The notes: a model not told the origin generated them from the letters alone. A stretch of 64,000 nt of DNA from Pseudo-nitzschia pungens (GCA_037355855.1 CM074765.1:3286001-3350000), one strand, 5' to 3'; shown: positions 21,460 through 32,434, numbered from the stretch's first letter. Program-made: numbers and translations.

Positions 21460-22191
21460 CCTTTGAATAAAAAACGTTTGATCTTTCAATTTTCAACGTT
21501 GTTTTTTGATGGATTTGTCGTTTCGCAAACAACGTTTGATGGATTAAAGCAACGATCAATTGACAGATCGATTGATTGGATGGGTTGGATGGTGGATAAA
21601 AATAACGTTGCAGATCGTTCATTTGTCGAATCAGTAGATGGATTTGATGGATGAAAAATAACGTTGTGTTGTTGTTCATTTGTAGAATCGATGGATGAAA
21701 ACAACGCTCGATGGATCGATCCAAGAACGATGGATTGAAAAACGTTAAAAAAGCACCATTTGATGGAAAAGAACAGTGTGAGTTGGATGCTGGATAGTTT
21801 CTTGCTACCTGCGATTCAATGTGTCGCGACATATGATTGTCTTTAATATCTTTGATGGGCTGCGGCGTACCTTGTGTTGACGTTGTTGACGTCTTGTTTT
21901 TCATTTTTATGAGAGGAGTTTTGAGGGGAGAACGATTTCGTAGTGGATTAATTCAGATTTCGTAGTGGATTAATTCAAATTTCGAATTATTCGGTGGTGC
22001 ACCTCTTTTTTGGTGCTTAGATTCAAATGTTTTAATTAGTGCACATTCTTTTTAATACTTAGGTTGTATGTGTCTAATTACTGAAAATCGCTGATATTTT
22101 TTGATATTTTTAGTTAAGAGTGGAGAGATCGCTGGAAAAACTGAAGGGGTCAATAGGAAATTGAGCAAAAAATTGAAATGCACTTCGTGGG
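21460..22191. other. 5' region of the resolvase gene inside the element
   Basis: AT-rich, with degenerate GATGGAT motifs (21535-21760) and two adjacent copies of a 22 bp unit (TTTCGTAGTGGATTAATTCA core) at 21934-21977. No further gene seen. Confidence 0.6.
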
Positions 22192-22319
22192 TACCGGGGG
22201 AAATTTCTTTAAATGAGCCTCGTTTTCACCAGTCCTTGTGAAAGGGATTTTTCCCTGGAGCAGCGCCGGCTACGCCGGCGTGAAAACGACACGCTCCGCG
22301 TGAATCCGAAAAAATTCCG
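22192..22319. repeat. 128-bp four-hairpin array, copy 1 (right end of the element)
   Basis: Four perfect stem-loops follow one another: TTTCAC/GTGAAA, AGGGA/TCCCT with TTTT loop, CGCCGGC/GCCGGCG with TAC loop, and CACGC/GCGTG with TCC loop. The same 128 bp, with two substitutions, lies at 39205-39332. Both copies start TACCGGGGGAAATTTC and end GAAAAAATTCCG. Confidence 0.9.
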
Positions 22320-22920
22320 TACGGTACCAAAACTCAATTCTATGCTCACAAGGTCTTTACCAAGAGGTTACTCATGCCATCTACTACCCTACTAGTACTA
22401 GTAGCCCAACCAGGTACCTATTTATTTCGTAGAAGATAAATGTAATAAAACTACTGATACTACTACTGCTTTTGGGATGATCTAGTACTAATCCTACTAC
22501 AATGGCCCAGCATCCTGTCTAGCATCCTGTTTAGTTTCCGCTTTTCCATTCTACAATTCCATCTTTATCGTAGCACAATGTATCTCTAATAAAATATAGA
22601 GGTGCTAAGAGCTGGGATATGTAGATCTAGTACTAATCCTACTACAATGGCCCAGCAGCATCCTGTCTAGCATCCTGTTTAGTATCCGCTTTTCTATTCT
22701 ACAGTTCCGTCTATATCTTAGCACCCTGTATCTCTAATAAAATATAGAGGTGCTAAGAGCTGGGGTATGTAGATCTAGTACTAATCCTACTACAATGGCC
22801 CAGCATCCTGTCTAGCATCGTGTTTAGTTTCCGCTTTTCCATTCTACAGTTCGGTCTATGATATCTTAGCACCCTGTATCTCCAATAAAATATAGAGGTG
22901 CTAGGAGCTGGGTAATAATA
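22320..22920. repeat. Resumed target repeat, then satellite family A block 3
   Basis: 22320-22350 continues the repeat split by the insertion. From 22480 to 22920 three family A units of about 145 bp follow (TACTAATCCTACTACAATGG, CCCAGCATCCTGTCTAGC, TATAGAGGTGCTAAGAGCTG). Confidence 0.9.
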
Positions 22921-23449
22921 TAGTGCTACATTAAAATTACTATTATTTGATTCATTCTCACCTTAACATACCGGTATGACAATAAAGTAGTATTTAACAA
23001 AGAACGATAACCAATACAATACTACTTCTAGTACTAGTTTCTACTCGTGCGCTGCCTCTAATCCCTACTATGTTCGTACCAGTACCGGTATTACAGACAA
23101 AGCTAGGACTCCACTAGCCCCCTTTAAGGCCCAATACAATAATACCTACGAGGCATATAACTACAATATAGGTACGCATAACCATACACAACCAGTAAAT
23201 ATCCATAAAAACATAAAATAATTATGGACCACAACTCCACTCACCCTCAAGTGCCAATCTTAACGGAACGGATGTTGTGTGATTGATTTTTTGATTGATG
23301 ATTGATTGATTCGGTTGTTCCGCGACGGGTGAAAAACTCCAAGATTCGCTCTCGAAGCAACTACAACAAAACGATATATGGATACCGAATACTGGAAACT
23401 TGAATCCGTTTCATCGCCCCGGGAATAATCCAGATCAATAAAGAAAACC
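22921..23449. other. Upstream region of glycerol kinase
   Basis: AT-rich intergenic DNA with ACCGGTA motifs near 22970 and 23090 and a GATTGATT run at 23280-23312. It presumably holds the glycerol kinase promoter. No gene seen. Confidence 0.5.
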
Positions 23450-25460
23450 ATGTTTCGCAAGCCCAAGTCCGCCGAGGCGGTCGATACCGTCAAGGTGAAC
23501 TCGAAAGTTCTGCTGGGAACCAACGGTGACAACAGTCACAAAGAGCTGGTCGGAGCCATCGACCAGGGGACGTCTTCCTCGCGGTTTCTGCTCTTCACAA
23601 AGGAGGGAAAGGTCGCAGCGTGGGCCCAGAAAGAGACCACCCAAATATTTCCCAACGACACGGAAGACATGGTGGGATGGCACGAACACGATCCCCTGGA
23701 AATCTGGAAGACAGTCCGTGCGTGCATGACCGCTGTGGTCGAAGCCATGGACCACGAGGTGAAGAAACACAACAACCGCGTCCTCTCCGGGTACAGCATA
23801 TCCGCCATTGGCATCACGAACCAGAGAGAAACGACCATTGCCTGGAACGCAACAACGGGCGAGACGTACTACAACGCGATCGTGTGGGACGACACGCGCA
23901 CCGTCTCGATCGCCAGCCACATTGCCGCCGGGGACGACGATCGGCTGCGGGACAAAACGGGGCTGCCGCTGGCTTCTTACTTTGCCGGAACCAAGGTTCG
24001 GTGGCTGCTTGACAACGTAGAGGCCCTTCGAAAGGACCTGGCCGACCAACCCGAGGTGGTTCGTTTTGGAACCGTCGATACCTGGCTCTTGTACCAGCTG
24101 ACCGGGACGCCAGCCAGCGGCGAGCGGGCAGCGAACGTCGGGGGTTTGTTTGTCACCGATGTCAGCAACGCCTCGCGGTGGCTCTTTTTGGATCTGGTGA
24201 CGGTGGACTGGGACGAAGATCTCGTCAAGGCGGTGTGTGGACCCCACTCGGTTCCCATGTCGGCCCTTCCGCAGATCAAGGCCTCGAGCGAGATTTACGC
24301 AACGGTGCAAAAAGAATCGACCGGGATCGACAAACTGAAAGGCGTGCCGGTGTCGGCCATTTTGGGCGACCAGCAGGCTGCATTGTGTAAGTGAATGAGA
24401 CCGTGATGTTGTCAGGCACCTTGTTTGTCCGGAGAGTGTAATGATTTCGCGGGAGAGCGACATCGTTTTCAAACCATGCTCAATGTGTTATTCGAACTAT
24501 TTTGGTCGTCACGTATCCGTCGCTTCCATAGTTGGTCAGGTTGCCTTTGAACCGGGAGAAGCCAAAAATACCTATGGCACTGGCATGTTTTTGATGATGA
24601 ACACCGGAACGAAATTGGTCCCGTCAACGCACGGATTGCTAACGACCATTGCCTACAAAATCGACAGCGAGGTCGTATATGCCCTCGAAGGTAGCGTGAG
24701 CCACTCGGGATCCACAATTCAATGGCTGCGAGACCAACTGGGATTGTTGAAGGCCGCACCGGAATCGGAGGAACTGGCCAGTGATCACAACGATGGCTTG
24801 TACATGGTTCCGGCCTTTGCGGGACTCTTTGCACCGCACTGGCGGCCCGATGCACGCGGCTGCGTGGTGGGCATCACCGCGGCCCATCACAAGGGCCACA
24901 TCATTCGCGCCGCCCTCGAGGCCGCCGCCTATCAAGCGCGGGAGGTCTTCGAGGCGATCGAGGCCGATTCGGGTGTCCGGTTGACGGCCCTGAAGGTGGA
25001 CGGGGGTGGCTCTCACAACAAGCTCTTAATGCAGTTCCAGGCCGACATGATTGGGGCACCGGTGGTCATTCCCGAGGTCCAGGAAACCACCGCTATGGGC
25101 GCAGCATTTTCTGCAGGTCTAGCCGTGGGGTTCTGGAAAGACACGCAGGAAATCAAAACCCTGTGGAACCAAGCGGAACTCTTTGTGCCGACCATGGCGG
25201 AAGAAAAGCGACGCGCGAACTGGGAGGGGTGGAAAAAGGCCATCACGCGAAGCCTGGATTGGGTCGAAACCGAAGAAGAGGACGAATTCATGGACGCGAG
25301 GGATGGAACCGATACCGCAATCTCCGTCCAAGCAGGCCCCGACGACAAGGCTGAAACTAGCAGCGACGAGGGAGTCGGATTTGACTCGGCGATTTTGTTC
25401 CTTCTCACGACCGCCGTTGCGGGTGTAGCGGGCTTTTTGCTGGGCCGGAAACGACGCTGA
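23450..25460 (+). CDS. GK: Glycerol kinase with C-terminal membrane anchor (2 exons)
   Basis: ATP-dependent phosphorylation of glycerol to glycerol-3-phosphate; FGGY family. Exons 23450-24386 and 24532-25460. The 145 bp intron starts GTAAGT and ends ATAG, and joining it restores G-D-Q-Q-A-A-L-F-G-Q-V. Visible motifs are [12 protein letters not shown] (phosphate loop), [25 protein letters not shown] and [15 protein letters not shown]. About 40 residues precede the kinase fold. After the normal end an acidic linker leads to a 17-18 residue hydrophobic segment and a final R-K-R-R. This is tail-anchor architecture and would put the enzyme on an organelle membrane facing the cytosol. The catalytic domain looks complete. 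Confidence 0.93.
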
Positions 25461-25601
25461 GAACGGCGGTTTGTGACACGTAATAGTTGGTTTGTATTTT
25501 AAATAACGCGATGATAATGTTACGATATCGGTTGGGACTACAAATTCGTTTCCCCTTTTCTTTTTTTAACTTCTTTGATTATTATCAACAGTTTCATAAT
25601 G

Positions 25602-28264
25602 CTATCTGTGGGTTCGGCTTGCCCAGGCGCCCGCTTCCGGCCGGCTTGGTTTCGGCGTTGGTTTTGCCCCATTCAAACTCGGAGCAGGGGGAAAATCGTT
25701 CAGCGATGGCCAGGCATTGGCACCCGATCCGGGTCCAGACCGCCCAAATCCGGTGCTACCGTTCGTTGATGCGGCAGCCGATTGCAAGGAACCGCGCTTG
25801 ATGGCACGCCGGATCTGGGGCGACGAGTGGGTTCGCCAATCGCTCGATGGAGAAGGGGGAGGAGGAGGCGGGGGTGCGAACGTCCGATTGGCGGCGGCAG
25901 AAGCGGCAAAGGTGTTCGCGGGGGGGCGAGCGTGTGGTTGCGGTGTTGCCGACGACGTTGCCGTCGACGCCTGGTGCAAACGAGCGGCCCACGAGCCCGG
26001 TGGCGGAGCCCTGCCCGTGGGGGCAGGAATTCGACCCGACGGGGCGAGGCCCGGACGGGCCGATGCCGCTATTTGCGGAGCGTTCAGGGATTGCGGACGG
26101 CTCTGCGTCGTGTTGAAACTGGACTTGGATGTCGTGGGGCTGTAGCCGGCAACTCGATTGCGATTTTTTGCCCCGGAGGTGCCGACCGACGTCCAGGCGT
26201 CTTCTGCTACCGGCTTGGGAGGGGGTAGGGGTTTGGGCACCTCCGTCTTTGTCGCAAGCGACTTTGACGATGCCGTGATGGTGATTCCGGAACTCTTCGG
26301 TTGGGGCAAAGATGGCGCAACAGCTTGTTTGGGTGGATCGTTGTTGCTGGCAGACTCTTGCTGGGGAGCTTTTGCCTCGGAGGGAACGCTTGCGGTCTCT
26401 CCTTCGGTATCACTCGGCATGGGAGTTGTAGCAGTATCCGCAGACACAACGGATGCCGTTTCAGACGCAGCCAAATCGGTGTTCTTTTTCTTCTTCTTCC
26501 GTTTGCGGGGAGGACGCTTCTTCTTTTCGGGTTGCGGTGCTGATGCCTGTTCGGTGTCGGATCCAAACTTGCTCGACGCCAAATCCGAATCTGACTCTCC
26601 GTCCTCTTCCACGGTTTTCCAATAGCTTTCGATTTCTTTAGCATCTCGCGATGGCAGCGCAAAGTCGTCCTGGATGAACGAAAAACCTCGGAACGTGTCT
26701 GATGCAATGCGTCTCGGTTTGTGATGCTCCTTGCTCATTTCTTTCACGGATCGGGGAAGAGGCATTTCGGTGAATTCGTTGTGGAAATTTCTCAAGTCCG
26801 ATTCGCTATCAACGTTCAAGTCGTAAGGTGGTTGTAGCTCCTTGAGATCGAGTTTGATCCAATCGATTTTGGCAAAGAAGGGTTGTTGCTTCAGTCCTGC
26901 CACTCCTCCCACCTCGAACATAGTCGATCGAGCCGATCCGAGCCGTTTATCGGGGTTGCGATTGAGCAATCCCTTCAATAGTTTACAAGCTTCCGCAGTC
27001 GATCCCGGGGGCATTTTTACCTTTTCGCTCATAATTTTGCGGAATAACTCCTTGGAGCCTTGTTTCGACGAGAATGGTGGCAGCCCGTTCAACATTTCAT
27101 ACGCAATGCAACCCAAACTCCAATAGTCCGCTGCCTTCCCATATCCCTTGTTGGCAACCATTTCAGGAGCCCTACATAGAGTGGACGTAGCAGTAGGAAA
27201 CAAAACAAAAAATGATCAGAGACGAAAGCAAAAATAAAAATAGACTTGTTGGCATCACAGTTCCGGACGGATGCATAAAATGCTCTCAATTCTATCCCAA
27301 TCCACGAGACTCGAGTCGACTCAACCTACATGTATTCCTGGGTCCCGCAAATCGTTCGGGCCCGTTCTTGGTCCTCACTTCCGTCGCGATCGCTCCATCC
27401 CGTTCCAAAGTCTTTTGCCAATCCAAAATCTGTCAGACAAATATGCCCGTCGTTGCAAAGCAAAATGTTTTCGGGCTTCAGGTCGCGGTGGAGAATTCCC
27501 AGGTTGTGCAAGTGATCGACGCCCGAGATCATTTCTGCCAGATAAAAGGCTGCGTCCCGTTCCATAAAGATTCCCTCGCGACCCAATCGGAGGAAGAGTT
27601 CACCTCCTGCCAAAAAATCCATGATGATGAACAATTTTTCGCGTGTTTGAAACGAACAGTGCATCTTAACGACAAACGGGTGGTTGACCCTTTTCAGAAT
27701 GTTTCGTTCGGCCTGGATGTTTTCGATGTAACCCGATTTCTTTCGCAGTTGTCGCTTGGAAATAATTTTCATGGCCAAAATCTGAGCGGATTGTTTGTTT
27801 CGAACCTGCAAAACTTTTCCGAATGCCCCCATCCCGATCACCTTGAGAAGCTCAAAGTCTTTCGGGGTGACGAACTGCTTGCTGGTATTGTTGGCTTCTG
27901 TAGCCGTGTTCGAAGAATCACCGGTGGAGGATTGCTGCTCGGTCCCCGCAGCATTCGAATGAACTGCCTCGGCAAGAGAGCCCTCCTTATCATTGCTTCC
28001 AGACATGCATCGCAAACTACCAGAAGGAGACAAAACTGTAGCCGTCTGAGACATGGCAATGGCCGCTGCAGCTGCAGCCGCCTGGGCCTCCTCCACGGTT
28101 TCCCCTATGAGAGTTGTCGACTGATTGAAGTCTTCGAAGTCGGCATTCTTGCTTTCGTCGTTTCCGAAGCGAAGATTGGACAGAGAGGAATCCACCACAT
28201 CGGCGGCGTCGACGAGTTCACACGCATCCAAGGTCTCTGCCAATGGCTTCACCACGTCCGTCAT
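25602..28264 (-). CDS. AGC-family Ser/Thr protein kinase with long proline-rich C-terminus (2 exons)
   Basis: Exon 1 is 28264-27330 and exon 2 is 27171-25602, joined across a 158 bp intron (GTAGGT...TATGTAG) inside the activation segment, giving C-G-T-Q-E-Y-M-A-P-E; 834 residues. The first 130 are low complexity. The kinase domain has glycine loop I-G-M-G-A-F-G-K-V, lysine in L-A-M-K-I-I, H-R-D-L-K-P-E-N, T-D-F-G-L-A-K and M-A-P-E-M. The T-I-C-G-T activation loop and a downstream F-R-G-F-S-F hydrophobic motif mark it as AGC type (S6K/PKA/PKC group), probably activated by a PDK1-like kinase. The C-terminal 300 residues carry a strongly basic K-K-K-R-P-P-R-K-R-K block (likely nuclear signal) and proline/alanine-rich stretches including a poly-Pro run. 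Specific orthology not assigned. Confidence 0.9.
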
Positions 28265-29710
28265 GATGGTTCCGGCAGATACTAACCGTGTTTGTGAGGG
28301 TTTTGTTCCCGTTTCTTCGCTGGAGCAAAAGTGCTGCGGCTTTCGGCAGCTCTCGAGTCGGAGAGAAAGTTGCCACTCGGAAAATTCGTCAGTCGAATAG
28401 ATGGAAATATATCTTACGTGGGGTCAATGCCACTGCAATTCCTGGTTCCGATAGACCTGTTCAATCGAATCCTTTCTTTCCTCTACCGCACACGAAACAA
28501 AAGTGATGGGTGCTGGAAAAAAGTGATGGAACAGTTCGCAATTGTCGTTCGAGTAGAAAAAAATAATAATACTACGTAATTCTGTATTTAGCGTACAGCA
28601 ACTAGCTACGGTAATACGGTACGGTACGGTAATCTTACTGGTAGGACGAAAACGGAGCGGAAATAATACCGTATTCAGTGGCTCCCCGAAAAAACGTAGT
28701 TTCATTTCCGTCACGCGACAGGTTGAAGGTGTCGGTGTGATGAGGGCTTCGCCACCAATGTACTGTAACCTTACGTGTAAGCTGTATTTCTATGAATCTC
28801 GGTTCCAACACCGCACCTAATGTGAGCTTGTTCTTCAGCACCGGAACCGCATTTATTACGTATCGAAAGTACTACGTGTAACTAGAACCCGTCCAATTTT
28901 GATATGCGCATTGGAGGTTGAATCAAAATCACTATGTTGAGAGAATGTTGCTAAGGTTATCGGTATTATTTTTTTTTTTTAAATGCTGCCGACGCGACGC
29001 GACGAATGGTGTTCTTTGTTTCTCATCAATCAACAAAATTTTGATCCCTGTGTGCGCAACAAGATACCTATTATAACGCTAACCTTAAATATTTACATCA
29101 TTGATCCATTGTGTGTACGACTGGATTCCCAAAATGTCCACGGATCAGATTGCTCGCGCATGCACATGATAGTATCAGACATTTACTGTCCTTTTGAAAA
29201 AAGAGTTTTTTTGTCTCCGAACGACAAAAACGGGGTCAAAATACCCAAGTCATTTTTATACTGTATGGTACGTGTAAATTACTTCCAAACCTCCAACAGA
29301 AACAATACCGGTAGGGATGTGATGAATTACGAATTTTAAGAACCGGAAGAAAATTACTTACGAGTCTGGTAGCGCATGCCTCGCCTTACTACCCCTTACG
29401 GGTTATTACGATATTGTCTGTAGAGTATTGGAGTGCTTTTTCCTAACACAAAGTCACATCCTTCCGCCCATCGATACGACAAACAGAATCAGTCTCTTCC
29501 GTGGAGGTATTCGCGAAGATAACGACTCTCCGATTGAACAGAAAGAGCAATCCTGAAAACTTTGAGCGTGGGAACAACACCTTCCTTATCAGCACACGGG
29601 AAGTCGGTGGCATCATTTTGAAGAGTTTAGCAAGTGCCGAAGGGAACCACGACTAGAGGTGCAGTGAAGAATCCTTGTGACGACCCACTGCAGTTCGGAA
29701 CAAGAATACG
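28265..29710. other. Intergenic, divergent promoters
   Basis: Separates the minus-strand kinase from the plus-strand DUF616-like gene. It contains CGGTACGGTACGGTAATC near 28615-28632, an ACCGGTA near 29305, and otherwise AT-rich sequence. No gene seen. Confidence 0.5.
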
Positions 29711-32434
29711 ATGGGCGATGAAACTATAGAAACTGGGAATTCTTTTTCATCTGTGGATTCGGATGATTCTAAAACAATCCGAAGCAGAAACAATCGGGGA
29801 AGTGATACAACTGATATGAGCACGGCCCAGAAAATCGCGAGATGCTGTTGCAACTGTATATCACAGCTTATCCTTCGCCCCTTGTTCAGATTGATGAACG
29901 TCAAACTACCCGTTTACGTGATATTTTTGGGGACAATATTCTTTGTAGTGATGTCGCAAATCGCTATCATGTACAGCAATCACTCTATTTTTATGAAGCT
30001 GAACGATGTCATGGACGCTATACATCCGATGCAATCAGCTCTCTTGAACGGGCAAGACTTTGATCCCAACAAAAACCAATTCATTTCTACCGCATCCAGT
30101 ATTGATCTATCCGATGACGCGGTGTCAGAAGACGAGCCGAACGCTTACACGGCAGGCGCCAAAAAAGAGGGTGTCTTTTTTTCAAACACTTCGGTTGACT
30201 TCCGCGAGTGCACGTCACCCGAAAGTCACGTCCCATGGCCTCTCGAAGGTGTTGTGCATTCGAAAACATCGGGTTTGACCTGTGGAATGCAATCCGACAC
30301 GCAGTTTTCCAAATTCTTCCGAAGCGATTTGTGGAAGCAAAAATTTCAGCCGTTGATCGAAAAGTGCAACAAGCTGGTAGTGTTTGGCGTCGCCTTCGGA
30401 GGGAATTTCGTCAAGGATTTGGATGCCCCACACGTACGGAGTTTGATCAACACCACGCATTTAGAAGAGAAGCACGGAAAATGTTTCTTCATACTGACCA
30501 CCGAGAAGGACGTTGAGAAAAATAGTGAAATTGTTGACAAGTATAACGAGAAGGAACGTTCCGCTGTTGACGCGATTACCATTGGTCACAACATTTTGAT
30601 CCCGATCCCGGACGCCATATTGCCTTACAAGAACCCACGAAGGAACGTCAAAATTCTCAAGTACATGGGCCAGTATATGTTTCAAAATACGGAAACCGTC
30701 ATCTGGCAAGACGCCAAATTTTTTCGCGACGATTTTGTCAGCAAGCAACCCATGAATTACGAAGATCTTGTTGACGACGGTGCTTGCGTGACGACTGTGG
30801 GCTTGCCCGTCCACAAAATCACGGTGGGACTCGAGAACATCCGAAGAGCTATGAAAAAGCACGGGCGCTATACAGCTCAGTACGAACACCACTGCCAAAC
30901 CATCATCGAGGCTCTCATCGAACGGCCGGATGTTACGGACAGCTCGGAAAACCTCATCCGCCAGTGCGATGCCTATCTTCAGCACGTTTACAAAGAAGAG
31001 GGATCCATCGATACCATGAACCAAGGGTTGATTGATTCGGCCTTTATCGTTTGGAACCACAAGACGCAAACCTGTCGAGATTTCAGCAGCGCCTTTCGAT
31101 GCACCATCGTGGATCAAATCCAGTGCCATTCCGACCGAGATCAAGTGAGCATTCCATTTGCCATGTACAAAATGGGTGTTTCGGGAATGTACCGTCCGCA
31201 CAAAGGGGAAGAAAGGCGAAAGGTAGATCGTAACTGGGATCCGCGAATCCACGACTTGGATTTCGTCGCAGAGAAATCCAAAGAGAAAAACCCAATTCGA
31301 ATCAGTGGTGAAAATGATGATGAATCGGTAATGATCCGTGTAACAAGATCATCTTGCCACTGGTACTTCTCTCGTCTGGGGAATTGCCGTACCGATCTAA
31401 CGGACGAAAAACCTACCATGGCACTCCTGGTCGCTGGCTCTGCCAAGCGATATGTTATTGAAGACATGAACAAACACTTGATCGAACCACTCGTCCATCA
31501 GCAGAACACCAAGGTCGATTATTATCTCATGCTGAGCGTCAAACAAGGACTTGCCTATCGTAACTCCTTAGCCTATATGAAATACCAAGCGTTCGATCCA
31601 GTCTTTGAACAAATAGCAACGGAAAGGAACACCGATACCGTGACGGCATTCATCTTCAGCACCATTCGAAACCTGATAAGCGTTTCGGGTGCCAACGTCG
31701 GAGGGATCCACATCCAACCCCAGCCGATGAAACTCGACAATCCGCAGCTGCGAAAGAAGCAATTGGCCGCCAAAAAGCTTCGACCCAAGGAAGATTCCTA
31801 CTTCCGATTCCCCACCCTGGATCTCCGGCAAGAATACCGCAGGCGGACGGCGGTGACCAACCGCAACGTATTCAAACTATACCTCGGGCTCCAAAAGCTG
31901 TGGGACAAGCATTTGATCGCGTCCGAAACCTATGTGGGGGTTAGCTACGATTACGTCATGATATTGCGGGAAGATGTTCTTTGGTTGGACGACTTCAATC
32001 TGCAAAGATTGATCGATACGAACCCATCCGCGGATGCCTATATCTTGTCCTGCGACATGAGAGATCCTCCGAGAATAGCGAACGAGTACAACGATTACGC
32101 AATCGTGATCAAACGGGAAAAGGCAACGGTGGTGGGAAAATACTTTGAGCAGTTGCTCAAGACCGATCTGGACGCCTGTCACGCGAGCGTAAGCGGAATG
32201 GTTCCGGAAGAGACCGGATGCAACACCGGAATGTTGCTCTATTGGGTACTGAAAGAGAACAATGTGGTGGTCGAGGAGGTGCCCCAATCGGTGTTCCCGA
32301 TCGAGCGTGTCATGAACCTTTCCGTCAACAAAACGAGAACGGTCTGCATACACAAATACTGTCAGAGCAAAGATTCTCCTCTGGCAATTCCGGACAACCT
32401 CAAGTTATGTTCTGAAATGCAATTCGAAAACTAA
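29711..32434 (+). CDS. Type II membrane protein with DUF616-like and second glycosyltransferase-like region
   Basis: 907 residues, single exon. A Cys-rich cytoplasmic head (C-C-C-N-C) precedes one transmembrane segment (about 67-88), as in Golgi type II enzymes. Residues about 215-525 resemble DUF616 (TOD1/MUCI70-like): V-V-F-G-V-A-F-G-G, then a W-Q-D-A-K segment and the closing S-D-R-D-Q-V-S-I-P-F-A. Residues about 570-900 form a second region with Y-D-Y-V-M-I-L-R-E-D-V-L-W-L-D-D, an acidic R-E-D/D-D pattern compatible with metal-dependent nucleotide-sugar binding, and G-C-N-T-G-M-L-L. I infer a secretory-pathway glycan enzyme or a fusion of two such modules. Substrate unknown. Confidence 0.6.
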   Translation: MGDETIETGNSFSSVDSDDSKTIRSRNNRGSDTTDMSTAQKIARCCCNCISQLILRPLFRLMNVKLPVYVIFLGTIFFVVMSQIAIMYSNHSIFMKLNDVMDAIHPMQSALLNGQDFDPNKNQFISTASSIDLSDDAVSEDEPNAYTAGAKKEGVFFSNTSVDFRECTSPESHVPWPLEGVVHSKTSGLTCGMQSDTQFSKFFRSDLWKQKFQPLIEKCNKLVVFGVAFGGNFVKDLDAPHVRSLINTTHLEEKHGKCFFILTTEKDVEKNSEIVDKYNEKERSAVDAITIGHNILIPIPDAILPYKNPRRNVKILKYMGQYMFQNTETVIWQDAKFFRDDFVSKQPMNYEDLVDDGACVTTVGLPVHKITVGLENIRRAMKKHGRYTAQYEHHCQTIIEALIERPDVTDSSENLIRQCDAYLQHVYKEEGSIDTMNQGLIDSAFIVWNHKTQTCRDFSSAFRCTIVDQIQCHSDRDQVSIPFAMYKMGVSGMYRPHKGEERRKVDRNWDPRIHDLDFVAEKSKEKNPIRISGENDDESVMIRVTRSSCHWYFSRLGNCRTDLTDEKPTMALLVAGSAKRYVIEDMNKHLIEPLVHQQNTKVDYYLMLSVKQGLAYRNSLAYMKYQAFDPVFEQIATERNTDTVTAFIFSTIRNLISVSGANVGGIHIQPQPMKLDNPQLRKKQLAAKKLRPKEDSYFRFPTLDLRQEYRRRTAVTNRNVFKLYLGLQKLWDKHLIASETYVGVSYDYVMILREDVLWLDDFNLQRLIDTNPSADAYILSCDMRDPPRIANEYNDYAIVIKREKATVVGKYFEQLLKTDLDACHASVSGMVPEETGCNTGMLLYWVLKENNVVVEEVPQSVFPIERVMNLSVNKTRTVCIHKYCQSKDSPLAIPDNLKLCSEMQFEN

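Larger units (their letters stand above)
17190..22319. mobile_element. Crypton-like element: tyrosine recombinase plus RusA resolvase
   Basis: A 5130 bp insertion. On the left, the dispersed repeat ACAGACTGATTCGTACATAC breaks off at 17189. On the right the same repeat resumes at 22320 with TACGGTACCAAAACTCAATT, and the uninterrupted version can be read in reverse at 11715-11810. The cargo is a tyrosine recombinase (plus) and a RusA-like resolvase (minus), convergent. The ends share an inverted motif: CTTTCACAA then GTGAAAACGA at 17207-17234, and its reverse complement at 22220-22244. The right end is an array of four hairpins. The interior lacks the TACCGG-type palindromes and family A repeats seen on both sides. 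Internal direct repeats lie near 17310-17341 (16 bp unit, two copies) and 21934-21977 (22 bp unit, two copies). The exact borders and any target duplication are uncertain. Confidence 0.75.

Noticed and set aside
22210..22395. Frame M-S-L-V-F-T-S-P-C inside the hairpin array, repeated at 39226
   Set aside because: The shared peptide reflects the shared 128 bp of palindromic DNA; the frames diverge immediately after it.
27212..28285. Plus-strand frame of 357 codons
   Set aside because: Antisense of kinase exon 1, which shows all kinase motifs.
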